From: SIG452 sp045656345
Lineage (GTDB): Bacteria > Bacillota > Clostridia > UMGS1840
DNA length: 47,136 nucleotides
Direction of reading: 5' to 3'
NCBI GenBank assembly: GCA_045656345.1
Contig: JAZOQZ010000089.1
Coordinates: 1 to 47,136, forward strand
Shown here: piece by piece, positions 31,744 to 39,967 of the stretch
How the letters are laid out: every line of letters begins with the position of its first letter
Numbering within the stretch: the stretch's first letter is position 1
Translations under genes and position numbers: made by a program
The notes under the pieces: generated by a model
The model's database searches: none
Told to the model about the DNA's origin: nothing
Seen by the model: only the letters and a program-made list of their open reading frames with translations

Positions 31744-31960
31744 CTTCCGTTATTTTTAATCCATGTTCTTTGCTATATTCAATGTTGAACTTTTTTGTTA
31801 CCCAAGGCAACGCCAAAATGATTAAACACAATGCGGCCAGTGCCACAATCGCAACCACGCCCCAAGTGCCGAAATCAGCGTTATATATTTCGCCAACGAT
31901 TAACGCAGCAATACAGCCCAGTAAACCTATGATTAAACCGATTTTAGTTATGTATTTCAT
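31730..31960 (-). CDS. Two-span membrane protein, holin candidate
   Basis: A 76-residue protein from the ATG at 31960 with AAGGAGG at ideal spacing. Two hydrophobic spans (IGLIIGLLGCIAALIVGEIY and WGVVAIVALAALCLIILALPWV) and a charged C-terminal tail (EYSKEHGLKITEDDNK) fit a class II holin. It lies in the late operon among fibre and lysis-type genes. Two other small membrane proteins nearby (33649, 33777) are competing candidates, so the assignment is tentative. Confidence 0.5.
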   Translation of the reverse strand: MKYITKIGLIIGLLGCIAALIVGEIYNADFGTWGVVAIVALAALCLIILALPWVTKKFNIEYSKEHGLKITEDDNK

Positions 31961-32183
31961 GTTCAACCTCCTTAATTTCTTCCCAGTCGTTGGCACTGCC
32001 TTCACGCAACCAATGACCGCTTGATATTTCGCCTGTGGTTTTATGACGCAAGACCTTGCCTAAATCTGGTATTACCATTGGGCGTTCTTCCAGAATTTTT
32101 GCATTTTCAACAGACTTGCCCACAGCCAGCCACGCTGTCTTGCCATTTTCTAATTCAACAAAATAACTCATTGCTGTTTTCAT
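31944..32183 (-). CDS. Unknown 79-residue late protein
   Basis: A small soluble protein (YFVELENGKTAWLAVGKSVENAKILEERPMVIPDLGKVLRHKTTGEISSGHWLREGS). The AGGGGGAAACA ribosome site is good. It overlaps the holin candidate by 17 bases. Its place next to the fibre genes suggests a fibre accessory or chaperone, but no family is recognised. Confidence 0.5.
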   Translation of the reverse strand: MKTAMSYFVELENGKTAWLAVGKSVENAKILEERPMVIPDLGKVLRHKTTGEISSGHWLREGSANDWEEIKEVEHEIHN

Positions 32184-32195
32184 TGTTTCCCCCTA

Positions 32196-33023
32196 TTACA
32201 AATCAAAATATATCGTGGCATTAGTTGCACCCCATTTATTCGCATATTGTGTTGTCGCTTCAATTTGTGATTGCATATCTGACCTAAAATGTATTTCGGT
32301 TATCCCTGTGCAACTACGGAACGCACCATTCAATGCCGATGTAGCAAAACTATTAGCAGATACTGTTTTCAACGAAGGAAATGATATTACTGTAAGTTGC
32401 TGGCAGTTATAAAACGCATTATTTAGACTATTCGCTCGTATTATACTTAACGAATCTAAACCCACGCTAGTAAGTGCGGTACAACCAGAAAAGGCATTTT
32501 GTAAACCGTAATTATTTACTGATTGTAACAAATTTAAGTCAACATTTGTAATTGCCGTACAGCTCTGAAACGCAGCGCTAAGACCATATAAACCTATGGA
32601 ACGCAATGAAGTTAAATCTAAACTAACAATACCTGTACAACCATTAAAAGCATTGTATATACCATAATTATTTACTTCATTCAATGAAGGAAACGATACT
32701 TTTGTAATGCCTGTGACATCACGAAATTTGTTATACAAACCATTTTCCAGAATTGTTTTAACGCCATTAAAATCTAACTCGCCTTCCCAAGATGGCGGTT
32801 GTAATTCACCGCTTGTATTTACATCACCCAAGAACGCATCAACAGTAACACCGAACTTTGTCTTTTCAACAGGTTCGCCACCGCCACCAGTGATAGTATC
32901 AATACAACCTGCCAAATTCGCGCTGTTCTGCTCGGCTGGCATTGTCGCACCCTTGCCACTTGCAGCGGTATATGCTGACGCAATATTGCCTTTGATACGT
33001 GTTATTTCATCTGCAACACTCAT
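32196..33023 (-). CDS. BspA-like leucine-rich-repeat tail protein
   Basis: A 275-residue protein from the ATG at 33023 (GGAGGTGTGAT). A short N-terminal helical attachment region (MSVADEITRIKGNIASAYTAA) and a GGGGEP hinge are followed by about seven LRR_5/BspA-type repeats. Each has the form FxxCTxLxxVDLxxLxxIxxxGLxxAF, from residue ~100 to ~245. BspA repeats are found in surface adhesins of gut and mouth microbes. Within the fibre cluster it is a good receptor-binding candidate. Confidence 0.75.
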   Translation of the reverse strand: MSVADEITRIKGNIASAYTAASGKGATMPAEQNSANLAGCIDTITGGGGEPVEKTKFGVTVDAFLGDVNTSGELQPPSWEGELDFNGVKTILENGLYNKFRDVTGITKVSFPSLNEVNNYGIYNAFNGCTGIVSLDLTSLRSIGLYGLSAAFQSCTAITNVDLNLLQSVNNYGLQNAFSGCTALTSVGLDSLSIIRANSLNNAFYNCQQLTVISFPSLKTVSANSFATSALNGAFRSCTGITEIHFRSDMQSQIEATTQYANKWGATNATIYFDL

Positions 33024-33024
33024 A

Positions 33025-33315
33025 TCACACCTCCGCCAATGCTGATTCAATATCGCCCAGTGCGTTGTTTATCATTGATTCAACTGTCGTCTGCGTCACA
33101 AATTGACTTACGTCGGGAATATCGGTCTTGTCCGCCTTGCTTGCTAAATCTTCTTTGGTCGCAATAACGTCCGTATTTACCCCCATTGGCGTTTCTATAC
33201 CGTCACCGACCACTGTTTCATCGTGCAAAACAGGCTTGGTTTCTGTTACAATGCGATTTCCAACTTCAACATCAACTGTCGGTGATTCTGTGTCCAAGAT
33301 AACGTCAACTTTCAT
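33025..33315 (-). CDS. Short tail-fibre-associated protein
   Basis: A 96-residue acidic, valine-rich protein (MKVDVILDTESPTVDVEVGNRIVTETKPVLHDET ... TKEDLASKADKTDIPDVSQFVTQTTVESMINNALGDIESALAE). The ASKADKTDIP type of segment is typical of trimeric coiled-coil fibre shafts. It is coupled to the BppU-like gene by a TAATG junction. A baseplate-to-fibre linker is likely. Confidence 0.6.
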   Translation of the reverse strand: MKVDVILDTESPTVDVEVGNRIVTETKPVLHDETVVGDGIETPMGVNTDVIATKEDLASKADKTDIPDVSQFVTQTTVESMINNALGDIESALAEV

Positions 33316-33671
33316 TATTCCACCCCATTTTCAAACGTGTTGTTTTCAATGTTAAACTTGCCTTGAACGATTGTATTTACAAACACCCCACCCTTGAACA
33401 AGCGGATTGCGTAATAATACTGCCCGACTGGATTTTCGGATATATATTTTTCAAGTGTCACCGCCATTACATTGTCAGTAAAGCTGCCCAATATAACACA
33501 AGCAATCGCCTGCGTATCGTCGTCGTCTTTCTTTGCCTTGACGATAAATTGTGCGGTGTAATCTGTTAAATCGTACGGTGTACCGTCAGTGTTCTTGACG
33601 TTGAATTTAACATCAACCCCATAATCAAACTGATCAACATAAATATCTTTACCGATTACCTTTATCGCCAT
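33315..33671 (-). CDS. BppU-like baseplate upper protein domain
   Basis: A 118-residue beta-sandwich protein from the ATG at 33671 (AAGGAG). The pattern YGVDVKFNVKNTDGTPYDLTDYTAQFIVKAK ... ISENPVGQYYYAIRLFKGGVFVNTIVQGKFNIENN is that of the BppU N-terminal domain, which attaches receptor-binding proteins to the baseplate. Here it is a separate protein with no long shaft. Confidence 0.7.
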   Translation of the reverse strand: MAIKVIGKDIYVDQFDYGVDVKFNVKNTDGTPYDLTDYTAQFIVKAKKDDDDTQAIACVILGSFTDNVMAVTLEKYISENPVGQYYYAIRLFKGGVFVNTIVQGKFNIENNTFENGVE

Positions 33672-33780
33672 TTTTCCACTCCTTAATCGTTTCAATCGCC
33701 AACACTGCTAACCCCCAGATGAACGCAACAGCAACAGACGCTAACATAATACCAGACATAATTTTTAACACTGCTATCAT
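33649..33780 (-). CDS. 43-residue single-span membrane protein
   Basis: The ATG at 33780 has GGGGG upstream. One hydrophobic span (IMSGIMLASVAVAFIWGLAVLAI) is followed by a basic tail (KEWKNGDKGNR). It overlaps the XhlA-like gene upstream and the BppU-like gene downstream. It is a possible pinholin-type or antiholin peptide next to a coiled-coil membrane protein. Confidence 0.55.
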   Translation of the reverse strand: MIAVLKIMSGIMLASVAVAFIWGLAVLAIETIKEWKNGDKGNR

Positions 33781-34016
33781 TTTTTACCCCCATGCAATTC
33801 ACGTTCCATATCATCCAATCTATGATGTGCGGACTTTGCACTTTGTTCACAGGCAATCATACGTTCAAGAATATTGTTATATTTGTCTTGGCGGTGTTTT
33901 AAATCTTCAATGCTTTCTTTCATCCATTTTTGATTTGCAACAACGGTTGCCACAATCGCAATCCCCGCACAAATTTCAAGAACAATTGTTAAAATCAATT
34001 CTGGTGAGAAATTCAT
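33777..34016 (-). CDS. Membrane-anchored coiled-coil protein (lysis-region type)
   Basis: A 79-residue protein with an N-terminal span (LILTIVLEICAGIAIVATVVA) and a long coiled coil (KWMKESIEDLKHRQDKYNNILERM ... HHRLDDMERELHGGKK). It resembles XhlA-type proteins with the order of coiled coil and span reversed; such proteins partner holins. GGAGGGATAAACA precedes the ATG. It overlaps the 43-residue membrane gene by 4 bases. Confidence 0.6.
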   Translation of the reverse strand: MNFSPELILTIVLEICAGIAIVATVVANQKWMKESIEDLKHRQDKYNNILERMIACEQSAKSAHHRLDDMERELHGGKK

Positions 34017-34030
34017 TGTTTATCCCTCCA

Positions 34031-35347
34031 TTATGCTGTTCTACGCCATACATTTACTACGTATGCAGGCGGTTGTACTGTTGTTACATCGTTACGATAA
34101 ACCGTTGATGAACGAGACGCGTCAAACGAGTAATCATAATAACTTAAATCGTCTCCTCCATTACCATGTCTTTCTGTCGTACCCGAAGCAAATGCGTTAG
34201 AAACAGTATTGTTTACAGACGCTACACGACCAAAAGAGCCAGTAATGTTAGGCAACCCTGCTGCAATAGTAGTATTTGCCGGTGCATTATTATACTGGTC
34301 ATTTGCGGTTGTTCCACTCCCACTTGTTCCATTACCGCCCCATAAAGCACGTCCTTTTGCTACTAATGTCCATGAAGAACCTTTAATCAATGTAGCCATT
34401 GGGTTTGTGTCCGCGGTTGTTATATAAACACTTCCGATTGGGTATATCGCAGATAATATGTTTGATAGTAAACCACTATTTGTAGTTGGTTGCAAGTCGC
34501 TATAATCTACTGCGTGGAATGCGGTCTTTGTTTCAAAAGATGTTATCTTGCCACCGACAGCCGAACCTGTGCCAACAATCATATAATTACCTGTGGATAG
34601 TGTGTTGGTTTTATTATCATAACTAGCATTAGCATTAAAACCGAGTACATTTGCTCTTAAAATCACAGGTCTAGCATCAAATGTTCCGCTTGTTAGTGTT
34701 TGTGTTAAAACTGAACCTGTTGTAAATTCTGTGTTTTTTAAACTTCCATCTGCATTTCTTCCGTTTGGTGCCAATCCTTTAACCCCTGGTAAAGCAAATA
34801 TAGTTGAACCGATATATCCAAAGCCATTAAAGATTTGGTCTATGCTGGATATTGCACCATTTGACACAGTTACAATTCCAAGTGGCAACGAATAAGCCTC
34901 ACCTGAATACCAATTTGCACCCTTGTCCCCCGTCAAATACATTTTGTTTTCATCTGTCGCAAAATATAATCCTGCTCCACGTTCTAATAATGTTGGTCTA
35001 TTTGCTATTGTGCCTGACAAACAAGTTTCTATATTCGCAAGATATAATGCAGTTTTAGAAGAACGCATAACGACATATTGTCCAGCATTAGTTTGGGTTG
35101 CCGAAACATCAGACGTTGTTGTGGCAGTAGTTTCAAGGTCGCCATATGCTAAATGTATTTTTGAACCTGCTTTCAGTGTCAGCGTACCATCAGCCAATTC
35201 CAGTTTTATATCTTGTGGAATTTCGGTAATGCAGTTTGTGATGTTGCCGTAGTTTACTGTTCTTTCAAACTGTTCATCCACAGTTATCTTGTCCGCCTTA
35301 TCATTCAACACTTCTGTAATTGCGCCTACATTAATATCGTCTGCCAT
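34031..35347 (-). CDS. Tail fibre protein with collar-type C-terminus
   Basis: A 438-residue protein from the ATG at 35347 (GGAGG upstream). The N-terminal helical part (INVGAITEVLNDKADKITVDEQF) is an attachment region. A repetitive beta-rich middle follows. The C-terminus (YPIGSVYITTADTNPMATLIKGSSWTLVAKGRALWGG ... VQPPAYVVNVWRRTA) is the phage tail-collar/baseplate fibre-tip pattern. It is probably the main host-recognition fibre. Confidence 0.8.
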   Translation of the reverse strand: MADDINVGAITEVLNDKADKITVDEQFERTVNYGNITNCITEIPQDIKLELADGTLTLKAGSKIHLAYGDLETTATTTSDVSATQTNAGQYVVMRSSKTALYLANIETCLSGTIANRPTLLERGAGLYFATDENKMYLTGDKGANWYSGEAYSLPLGIVTVSNGAISSIDQIFNGFGYIGSTIFALPGVKGLAPNGRNADGSLKNTEFTTGSVLTQTLTSGTFDARPVILRANVLGFNANASYDNKTNTLSTGNYMIVGTGSAVGGKITSFETKTAFHAVDYSDLQPTTNSGLLSNILSAIYPIGSVYITTADTNPMATLIKGSSWTLVAKGRALWGGNGTSGSGTTANDQYNNAPANTTIAAGLPNITGSFGRVASVNNTVSNAFASGTTERHGNGGDDLSYYDYSFDASRSSTVYRNDVTTVQPPAYVVNVWRRTA

Positions 35348-35362
35348 TTCTATCAACCTCCG

Positions 35363-35725
35363 TTATTCCAAGATAATATTGCTTATGGTAATTACACCAT
35401 TATTAACAGCGTTACAAGTACACTTAAAGCTGACTAAACCTAAATTGGTAGGATATTCATACGTGATTGTGTGTGTTCCAGCTTTCAAATTAGATGCAAT
35501 TGTCGTTGTAGATATAGACACGCTTGCTTTAGAAGGAACTGTAATATCAAATGTTATTTTATTATAAACTTTTGATAAGTTATCATTGTAATAGTCCATC
35601 ATATTAGGTAATGTGAAATTTACACCAATATAATCACCACTATACGGTTTAGCACACGTAAACGACATACTAAAAGGTTTACCGTTGTCAAGCAATAACA
35701 TTTTTTTACTGTTCAATCGTAGCAT
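35363..35725 (-). CDS. Fibre-region protein, unknown
   Basis: A 120-residue beta-rich protein (YSGDYIGVNFTLPNMMDYYNDNLSKVYNKITFDITVPSKASVSISTTTIASNLKAGTHTITYEYPTNLGLV). The regular strands resemble a small carbohydrate-binding or Ig-like fold. It lies between two fibre genes and is likely a virion decoration or fibre accessory. Confidence 0.55.
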   Translation of the reverse strand: MLRLNSKKMLLLDNGKPFSMSFTCAKPYSGDYIGVNFTLPNMMDYYNDNLSKVYNKITFDITVPSKASVSISTTTIASNLKAGTHTITYEYPTNLGLVSFKCTCNAVNNGVITISNIILE

Positions 35726-35726
35726 T

Positions 35727-37379
35727 TCACGCTCCCTTCGTTATAGCACCAACTACCCAACCGCCTAAATTGTTGTCATAGTCAAAGTAAATATCATAAT
35801 GACCTTCTTCAATTACAGGGGCTTCTTTGTTTACGAAATAAGTCGTTCCCCAGGTGATAGTCGGCGTGCCAGTTATTTGTGCCATAACTTTAATCTGGTT
35901 GAAGAAGTTTGTGTCAACCGTTGTTGGCAATACGAACGATGTATCACTTGTAATTGCCATACTGTAAATCTTGTTGATTTCCAGCGACACTTCGCCACTT
36001 GTCGCAGCCAACGTTATCAGCGGTTGTTGATAACTTGATATTGATTCGCCTGCTGATATAACTTCTGCAATTGCGGCATTTTTAACAACGTCAATTTCCG
36101 CTGCCGTTGCTTCAATATCAACGCCGTGTGCCAATTCAGACCACGCACCGATATTTATTTCGGTTGCACTGCGAACGTAATTACCAACATAGAAATACAA
36201 ATATTCTGAATCTGATTTTTCACGTGGCAATTTGAACTGCTTGTTTGCTGTATCAATTATGTAATACCAGGACGCGCCTGTTGCTTCATATATTGACTGC
36301 ACGTATTGTTCGCTGGCAACATTAGTTATCTTGTGGCCGTCAGGCATTAGTTTAAATCCAATAGTAACGCCACCAACTGTTTCATGTGTCCATTCGGTAA
36401 CGCTATCATATTCATTAACTAAATGATTATACGCAGCAACATATACGTCCCCGCTGTGCCACGTAAAACTATCCGCACGCAAATATGAAACATCGTTGAA
36501 TTTATGTCTTGACCGTATATAACCAAACAACGGCAATCCACGTGGTGCGTCTTCCCACGAATACTCAGCACCGTTCGTTCTTAAATATTTACCTTCGTTG
36601 CCTGTCTGGTCTGGCAAATTTTCAACGTCTGCCCATTCAGCACTTTCACCGTTTGTGCGTAAATATTTATTTGCGTTACCCGCTTGCGCTGGCAAACTGT
36701 CCTTGTTTTCAATTAAAACTTTTAACGCTTGCAACGCTTCTTGCACTGTTGCGCCCGTCAAGCCGTCAATTTCACTTATGCCGATGTTCTTCGCAACTTG
36801 TTCTGGTATCAAAATGTTACCATTTGAATCTTCCAACTGGCCATTCTTATTTTCTGCATATAAATACTGATAATATAAACGACCTGGCATACGGTCTTCT
36901 TTTAATATCGTTTCACCGTATGGTATATAGAAAATAGCCGTACTCAAAGAACCTGCCATTTCTTCAATACGCAATTCCCACTGACGCAAAATAGACGGAT
37001 AATCCGCCACAATCTTATCATCTGCATTTATACTTTCGGCATTTAATATCACGCCCTTGGCACTGTTCCAAACTGCTGATGTATCGTCTTTTGCTACTAA
37101 TTGATATGTTAATGTGTTGCCCAGTCGTGTGACGTATTCAGTCAAGTCAAATGTAACCTGCAACTTGCCGTCTACAATAGCACTAGTCAACTTTACAGCG
37201 TCAACACCTTCAACACCGATTAAATGCACATACCAGTCATATGTGCTTAGATCACGTTCGCCAATAATGTAATTTTCCAGTGTATAAACAACGGTATCAA
37301 TGGCATTTGAGCCTTGCACAACGTTGAAAACTGTGGGATATAAGCGATTATCCGATAAAACCTGTATATTCAATGCCAT
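35727..37379 (-). CDS. Large tail fibre/baseplate upper protein
   Basis: A 550-residue protein. The N-terminal ~125 residues form a BppU-like beta sandwich (MALNIQVLSDNRLYPTVFNVVQGSNAIDTVVYTLENYIIGE). The middle has two copies of a G-N-x-x-KYLRTNG-x-x-x-W repeat (about residues 235-280). The C-terminus ends in a beta domain (LEINKIYSMAITSDTSFVLPTTVDTNFFNQIKVMAQITGTPTITWG) seen in fibre tips. It probably links the baseplate to receptor binding. Confidence 0.75.
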   Translation of the reverse strand: MALNIQVLSDNRLYPTVFNVVQGSNAIDTVVYTLENYIIGERDLSTYDWYVHLIGVEGVDAVKLTSAIVDGKLQVTFDLTEYVTRLGNTLTYQLVAKDDTSAVWNSAKGVILNAESINADDKIVADYPSILRQWELRIEEMAGSLSTAIFYIPYGETILKEDRMPGRLYYQYLYAENKNGQLEDSNGNILIPEQVAKNIGISEIDGLTGATVQEALQALKVLIENKDSLPAQAGNANKYLRTNGESAEWADVENLPDQTGNEGKYLRTNGAEYSWEDAPRGLPLFGYIRSRHKFNDVSYLRADSFTWHSGDVYVAAYNHLVNEYDSVTEWTHETVGGVTIGFKLMPDGHKITNVASEQYVQSIYEATGASWYYIIDTANKQFKLPREKSDSEYLYFYVGNYVRSATEINIGAWSELAHGVDIEATAAEIDVVKNAAIAEVISAGESISSYQQPLITLAATSGEVSLEINKIYSMAITSDTSFVLPTTVDTNFFNQIKVMAQITGTPTITWGTTYFVNKEAPVIEEGHYDIYFDYDNNLGGWVVGAITKGA

Positions 37380-37406
37380 AACATCACACTCCTATCATTT
37401 GTATAT

Positions 37407-37422
37407 ATACCCCATCGGGTAT
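37407..37422. repeat. ATACCC-CATC-GGGTAT palindrome
   Basis: A perfect 6-bp inverted repeat with a 4-base centre, just past the stop of the minor head gene and before the first fibre gene. Its match at 30365-30380 also abuts a stop codon. Confidence 0.5.
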
Positions 37423-37424
37423 TT

Positions 37425-38450
37425 TTAATCAACAACAAAATTTGCTTTCCATTCTTTATACGTCATATCAGCGGGTACGGTCTTGTATTTGCCATTTTCA
37501 TCACGCATAGCACGTTCGCCACCTAAATCCGCAAAGTACGGCACTGTCGTACTTCTGCAATTACAGTGAAGCGGTGGAGCATTTACGCCAATCTCACGTT
37601 CACTCATCTTGAATACTTTACCGTCCATTTCTTCGCATATCTCAGACGTGCGTGTGTCCAGTGTTGCTACAAATTCATATTTTTCAACACCCACGTCTTT
37701 AAATGAATCCATCTGTGCAGCGGAATTAAAATACGCACTTTCAGTCATAATCAAACGCCCTGCCTGATGTTTGCTAACTTCAAATTTCCTTGAAATCAGT
37801 TTAATCAAGTTATCAGGACTTTCGCCTTTAATAATGTTTTGCGTCAATAATGTATGTAAGTCATTTACTAGCGTTGAACGCTTTTTCCAAATGCGTGCGC
37901 TAAAATTTGAACCGTCTGCGGCCCAGGGTTTTGATATAACCTTGTCAATCTTCGCCGTATCAAGTGCTGCGAATGTGGTACTAACGCCCGAACCCTTGGC
38001 AACTTCAAACGCCGTACGATAATACCCGTCTGTGTAAATATCACGAGCTACCTTGTCCAGCGCGTCTAATTCGTGACCCGCTAACCGTTCTACCTGCTGT
38101 TGCATTTGAACTTTTAACGCTTCCAAACGGCTGATATGAACACGAACGCTGGCCTGTTCTAATTGTTTAGCCCATTGCGGATCTAATGATTGACCTTTCG
38201 CTATGTATTCTTTAACGTCCATACGGAACGCTTCCAAATCACGCCCTGCTAGTAATTTCTTTGCTTCTGATAGTGTTATGCCGTTTTCTGTTGCAAATCG
38301 TGCGTACCACGACAGGATTTCTTTCTCAACAGCACGTGCCGCTTGCATATATTGCTTTTCTAATTCGTGATAAGTAGACAGCCCTTTGTTTAACTGGGCA
38401 GTCTCTAACAACTCGAATCTTTTTCGCCAATAGGCATTACTCTTCGCCAT
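37425..38450 (-). CDS. Minor head protein (SPP1 gp7/Mu gpF-like)
   Basis: A 341-residue protein with the phage head morphogenesis domain near the C-terminus (SKHQAGRLIMTESAYFNSAAQMDSFKDVGVEKYEFVATLDTRTSEICEEMDGKVFKMSE ... NAPPLHCNCRSTTVPYF). A basic helical N-terminal half precedes it. It binds the portal and enters the procapsid. It overlaps the portal gene by 14 bases, the usual arrangement. Confidence 0.9.
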   Translation of the reverse strand: MAKSNAYWRKRFELLETAQLNKGLSTYHELEKQYMQAARAVEKEILSWYARFATENGITLSEAKKLLAGRDLEAFRMDVKEYIAKGQSLDPQWAKQLEQASVRVHISRLEALKVQMQQQVERLAGHELDALDKVARDIYTDGYYRTAFEVAKGSGVSTTFAALDTAKIDKVISKPWAADGSNFSARIWKKRSTLVNDLHTLLTQNIIKGESPDNLIKLISRKFEVSKHQAGRLIMTESAYFNSAAQMDSFKDVGVEKYEFVATLDTRTSEICEEMDGKVFKMSEREIGVNAPPLHCNCRSTTVPYFADLGGERAMRDENGKYKTVPADMTYKEWKANFVVD

Positions 38451-39924
38451 TTACAACACCACCGTTTGCAGGCAATGCGCCACCATAAATATCTTGTTGC
38501 TTTTTGTCTTCTTCTTCTAACAGTTTTTCCGCTTCGTCTGCATTATCTATGAACGGCACTTGTTCTAACAGGACTTTATTCGGTATGCGTACACCCGCAC
38601 TTGTCAACATCTGCATTACTTCGGTTTCATTGACCAGCGTGTCACGGTTGAATACTATATCAACATCTTCATTTTCAAAATCACCCACGCCCATATTCGC
38701 CAGGTGCTGATTGACAAACCATAACAGATTGTCCAATGACGCTTGATATTCTGTTTCCATATCGTGCGCGTCAAGGTCAATGTCCGTGTACATACTCTGA
38801 ATATTCATCTGGTTTGGATTGCCACCCATGCGTTCGTCTTTCGCATCAAACCCACGGCAATTTTCAATCAATTGACGTTTTAACAGTTTTAATATCAATT
38901 CATAATTCGTTGCGTTTACTTCAACCGTCAATGTGTCAACACTACCCTTTGCAGATTCGGTTGAACGAATCTTTACAGCACGATATTGTGATAAGTTCTT
39001 ACGGAATTCGCCCAAGTTTTCGCCATCAAAGTTATTCAAAACGATAATTGAATTACCACCTGCGTTTTCTTCCATACCATTAACAAAATCACTCATAACC
39101 TTATTGATAGCGTCCTGTATGCTTTTGCAACGGTTTAACAGTGGTATTTCACTTGAATTAAACTTGAACGGCACTAACGGTACACGTGTCCAGTTATAGT
39201 CCAGTTCCCCTTCTTCTGATTCAACAGTTAAATAATTTCTGTGTGGTGATTGGGCGTCTGGGTATAATGTGTTGTTGATTAAAGTGTAGTAAAATATACC
39301 CACTGGGGTATAAATTTCAACACGTTCAACGAAGTCATCGTGTGCAACACCTTCTTTTTCTTCTAAGTAATAACGCACGGCCATTTTTAATTCAGTATGT
39401 GCTTTATCTGCCCAGAATGGTAAAATTTCGTGTGCTGGAAATTCTTTAAACTTAAATTGACCGTTTTCATCATAGTACGGGTGCAACCACGCCAACCCAC
39501 CTGTAATTGAATCCTGTCCAACGTCTTTTATCGTCTTCATAAACCGCTTGCCCAGCACATCACGCAATGCTTCGTTGTACTGTTCGTTTTCTGAATTAAA
39601 TGCGATAGGTTGGCCCAGCAGATAGTTCTTTTTTTGGTCAACCATCTTACCGAACTGGTTGTCCACAATCTTGTTATTTGGCAGATTATCTACTTCTGTC
39701 AATTCGCCACCTTCACCGACAACTTGTCTTTTTCTACGCAGAATATCGTGTGCGCCCTTATAGTACAAATCACCCTTGATTTGGTCTTGCCGTCTTTTGG
39801 ATGATTTCCAAGCAGAAATCTTTAATTCAATATATCTTTTATCAGATACGTCAATGACAGAATTAGTTGCAGTAATCATCTTTTTCCCCAATCTGTTTAT
39901 AAAAAGTTTAATTTTATCAAACAT
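38437..39924 (-). CDS. Portal protein (SPP1 gp6-like)
   Basis: A 495-residue portal: DLYYKGAHDILRRKRQV ... NKIVDNQFGKMVDQKKNYLLGQPIAF ... GGLAWLHPYYDENGQFKF ... EIPLLNRCKSIQDAINKVMSDFVNGMEENAGG follow the SPP1-type portal pattern. The 12-subunit ring is the DNA entry and exit channel. It is downstream of the large terminase, which docks on it. Confidence 0.9.
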   Translation of the reverse strand: MFDKIKLFINRLGKKMITATNSVIDVSDKRYIELKISAWKSSKRRQDQIKGDLYYKGAHDILRRKRQVVGEGGELTEVDNLPNNKIVDNQFGKMVDQKKNYLLGQPIAFNSENEQYNEALRDVLGKRFMKTIKDVGQDSITGGLAWLHPYYDENGQFKFKEFPAHEILPFWADKAHTELKMAVRYYLEEKEGVAHDDFVERVEIYTPVGIFYYTLINNTLYPDAQSPHRNYLTVESEEGELDYNWTRVPLVPFKFNSSEIPLLNRCKSIQDAINKVMSDFVNGMEENAGGNSIIVLNNFDGENLGEFRKNLSQYRAVKIRSTESAKGSVDTLTVEVNATNYELILKLLKRQLIENCRGFDAKDERMGGNPNQMNIQSMYTDIDLDAHDMETEYQASLDNLLWFVNQHLANMGVGDFENEDVDIVFNRDTLVNETEVMQMLTSAGVRIPNKVLLEQVPFIDNADEAEKLLEEEDKKQQDIYGGALPANGGVVNGEE

Positions 39925-39967
39925 TTATTTGCCCCCGCTTGATTTATATTGCAAATGAATAAAAAAG

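Noticed and set aside
32196..37379. Diversity-generating retroelement acting on the fibre genes
   Set aside because: No reverse transcriptase gene and no template/variable repeat pair is visible in the window.
39296..39311. Third ATACCC palindrome as a regulatory site
   Set aside because: It lies inside the portal gene and is explained by its codons for Tyr-Thr-Pro-Val-Gly-Ile.
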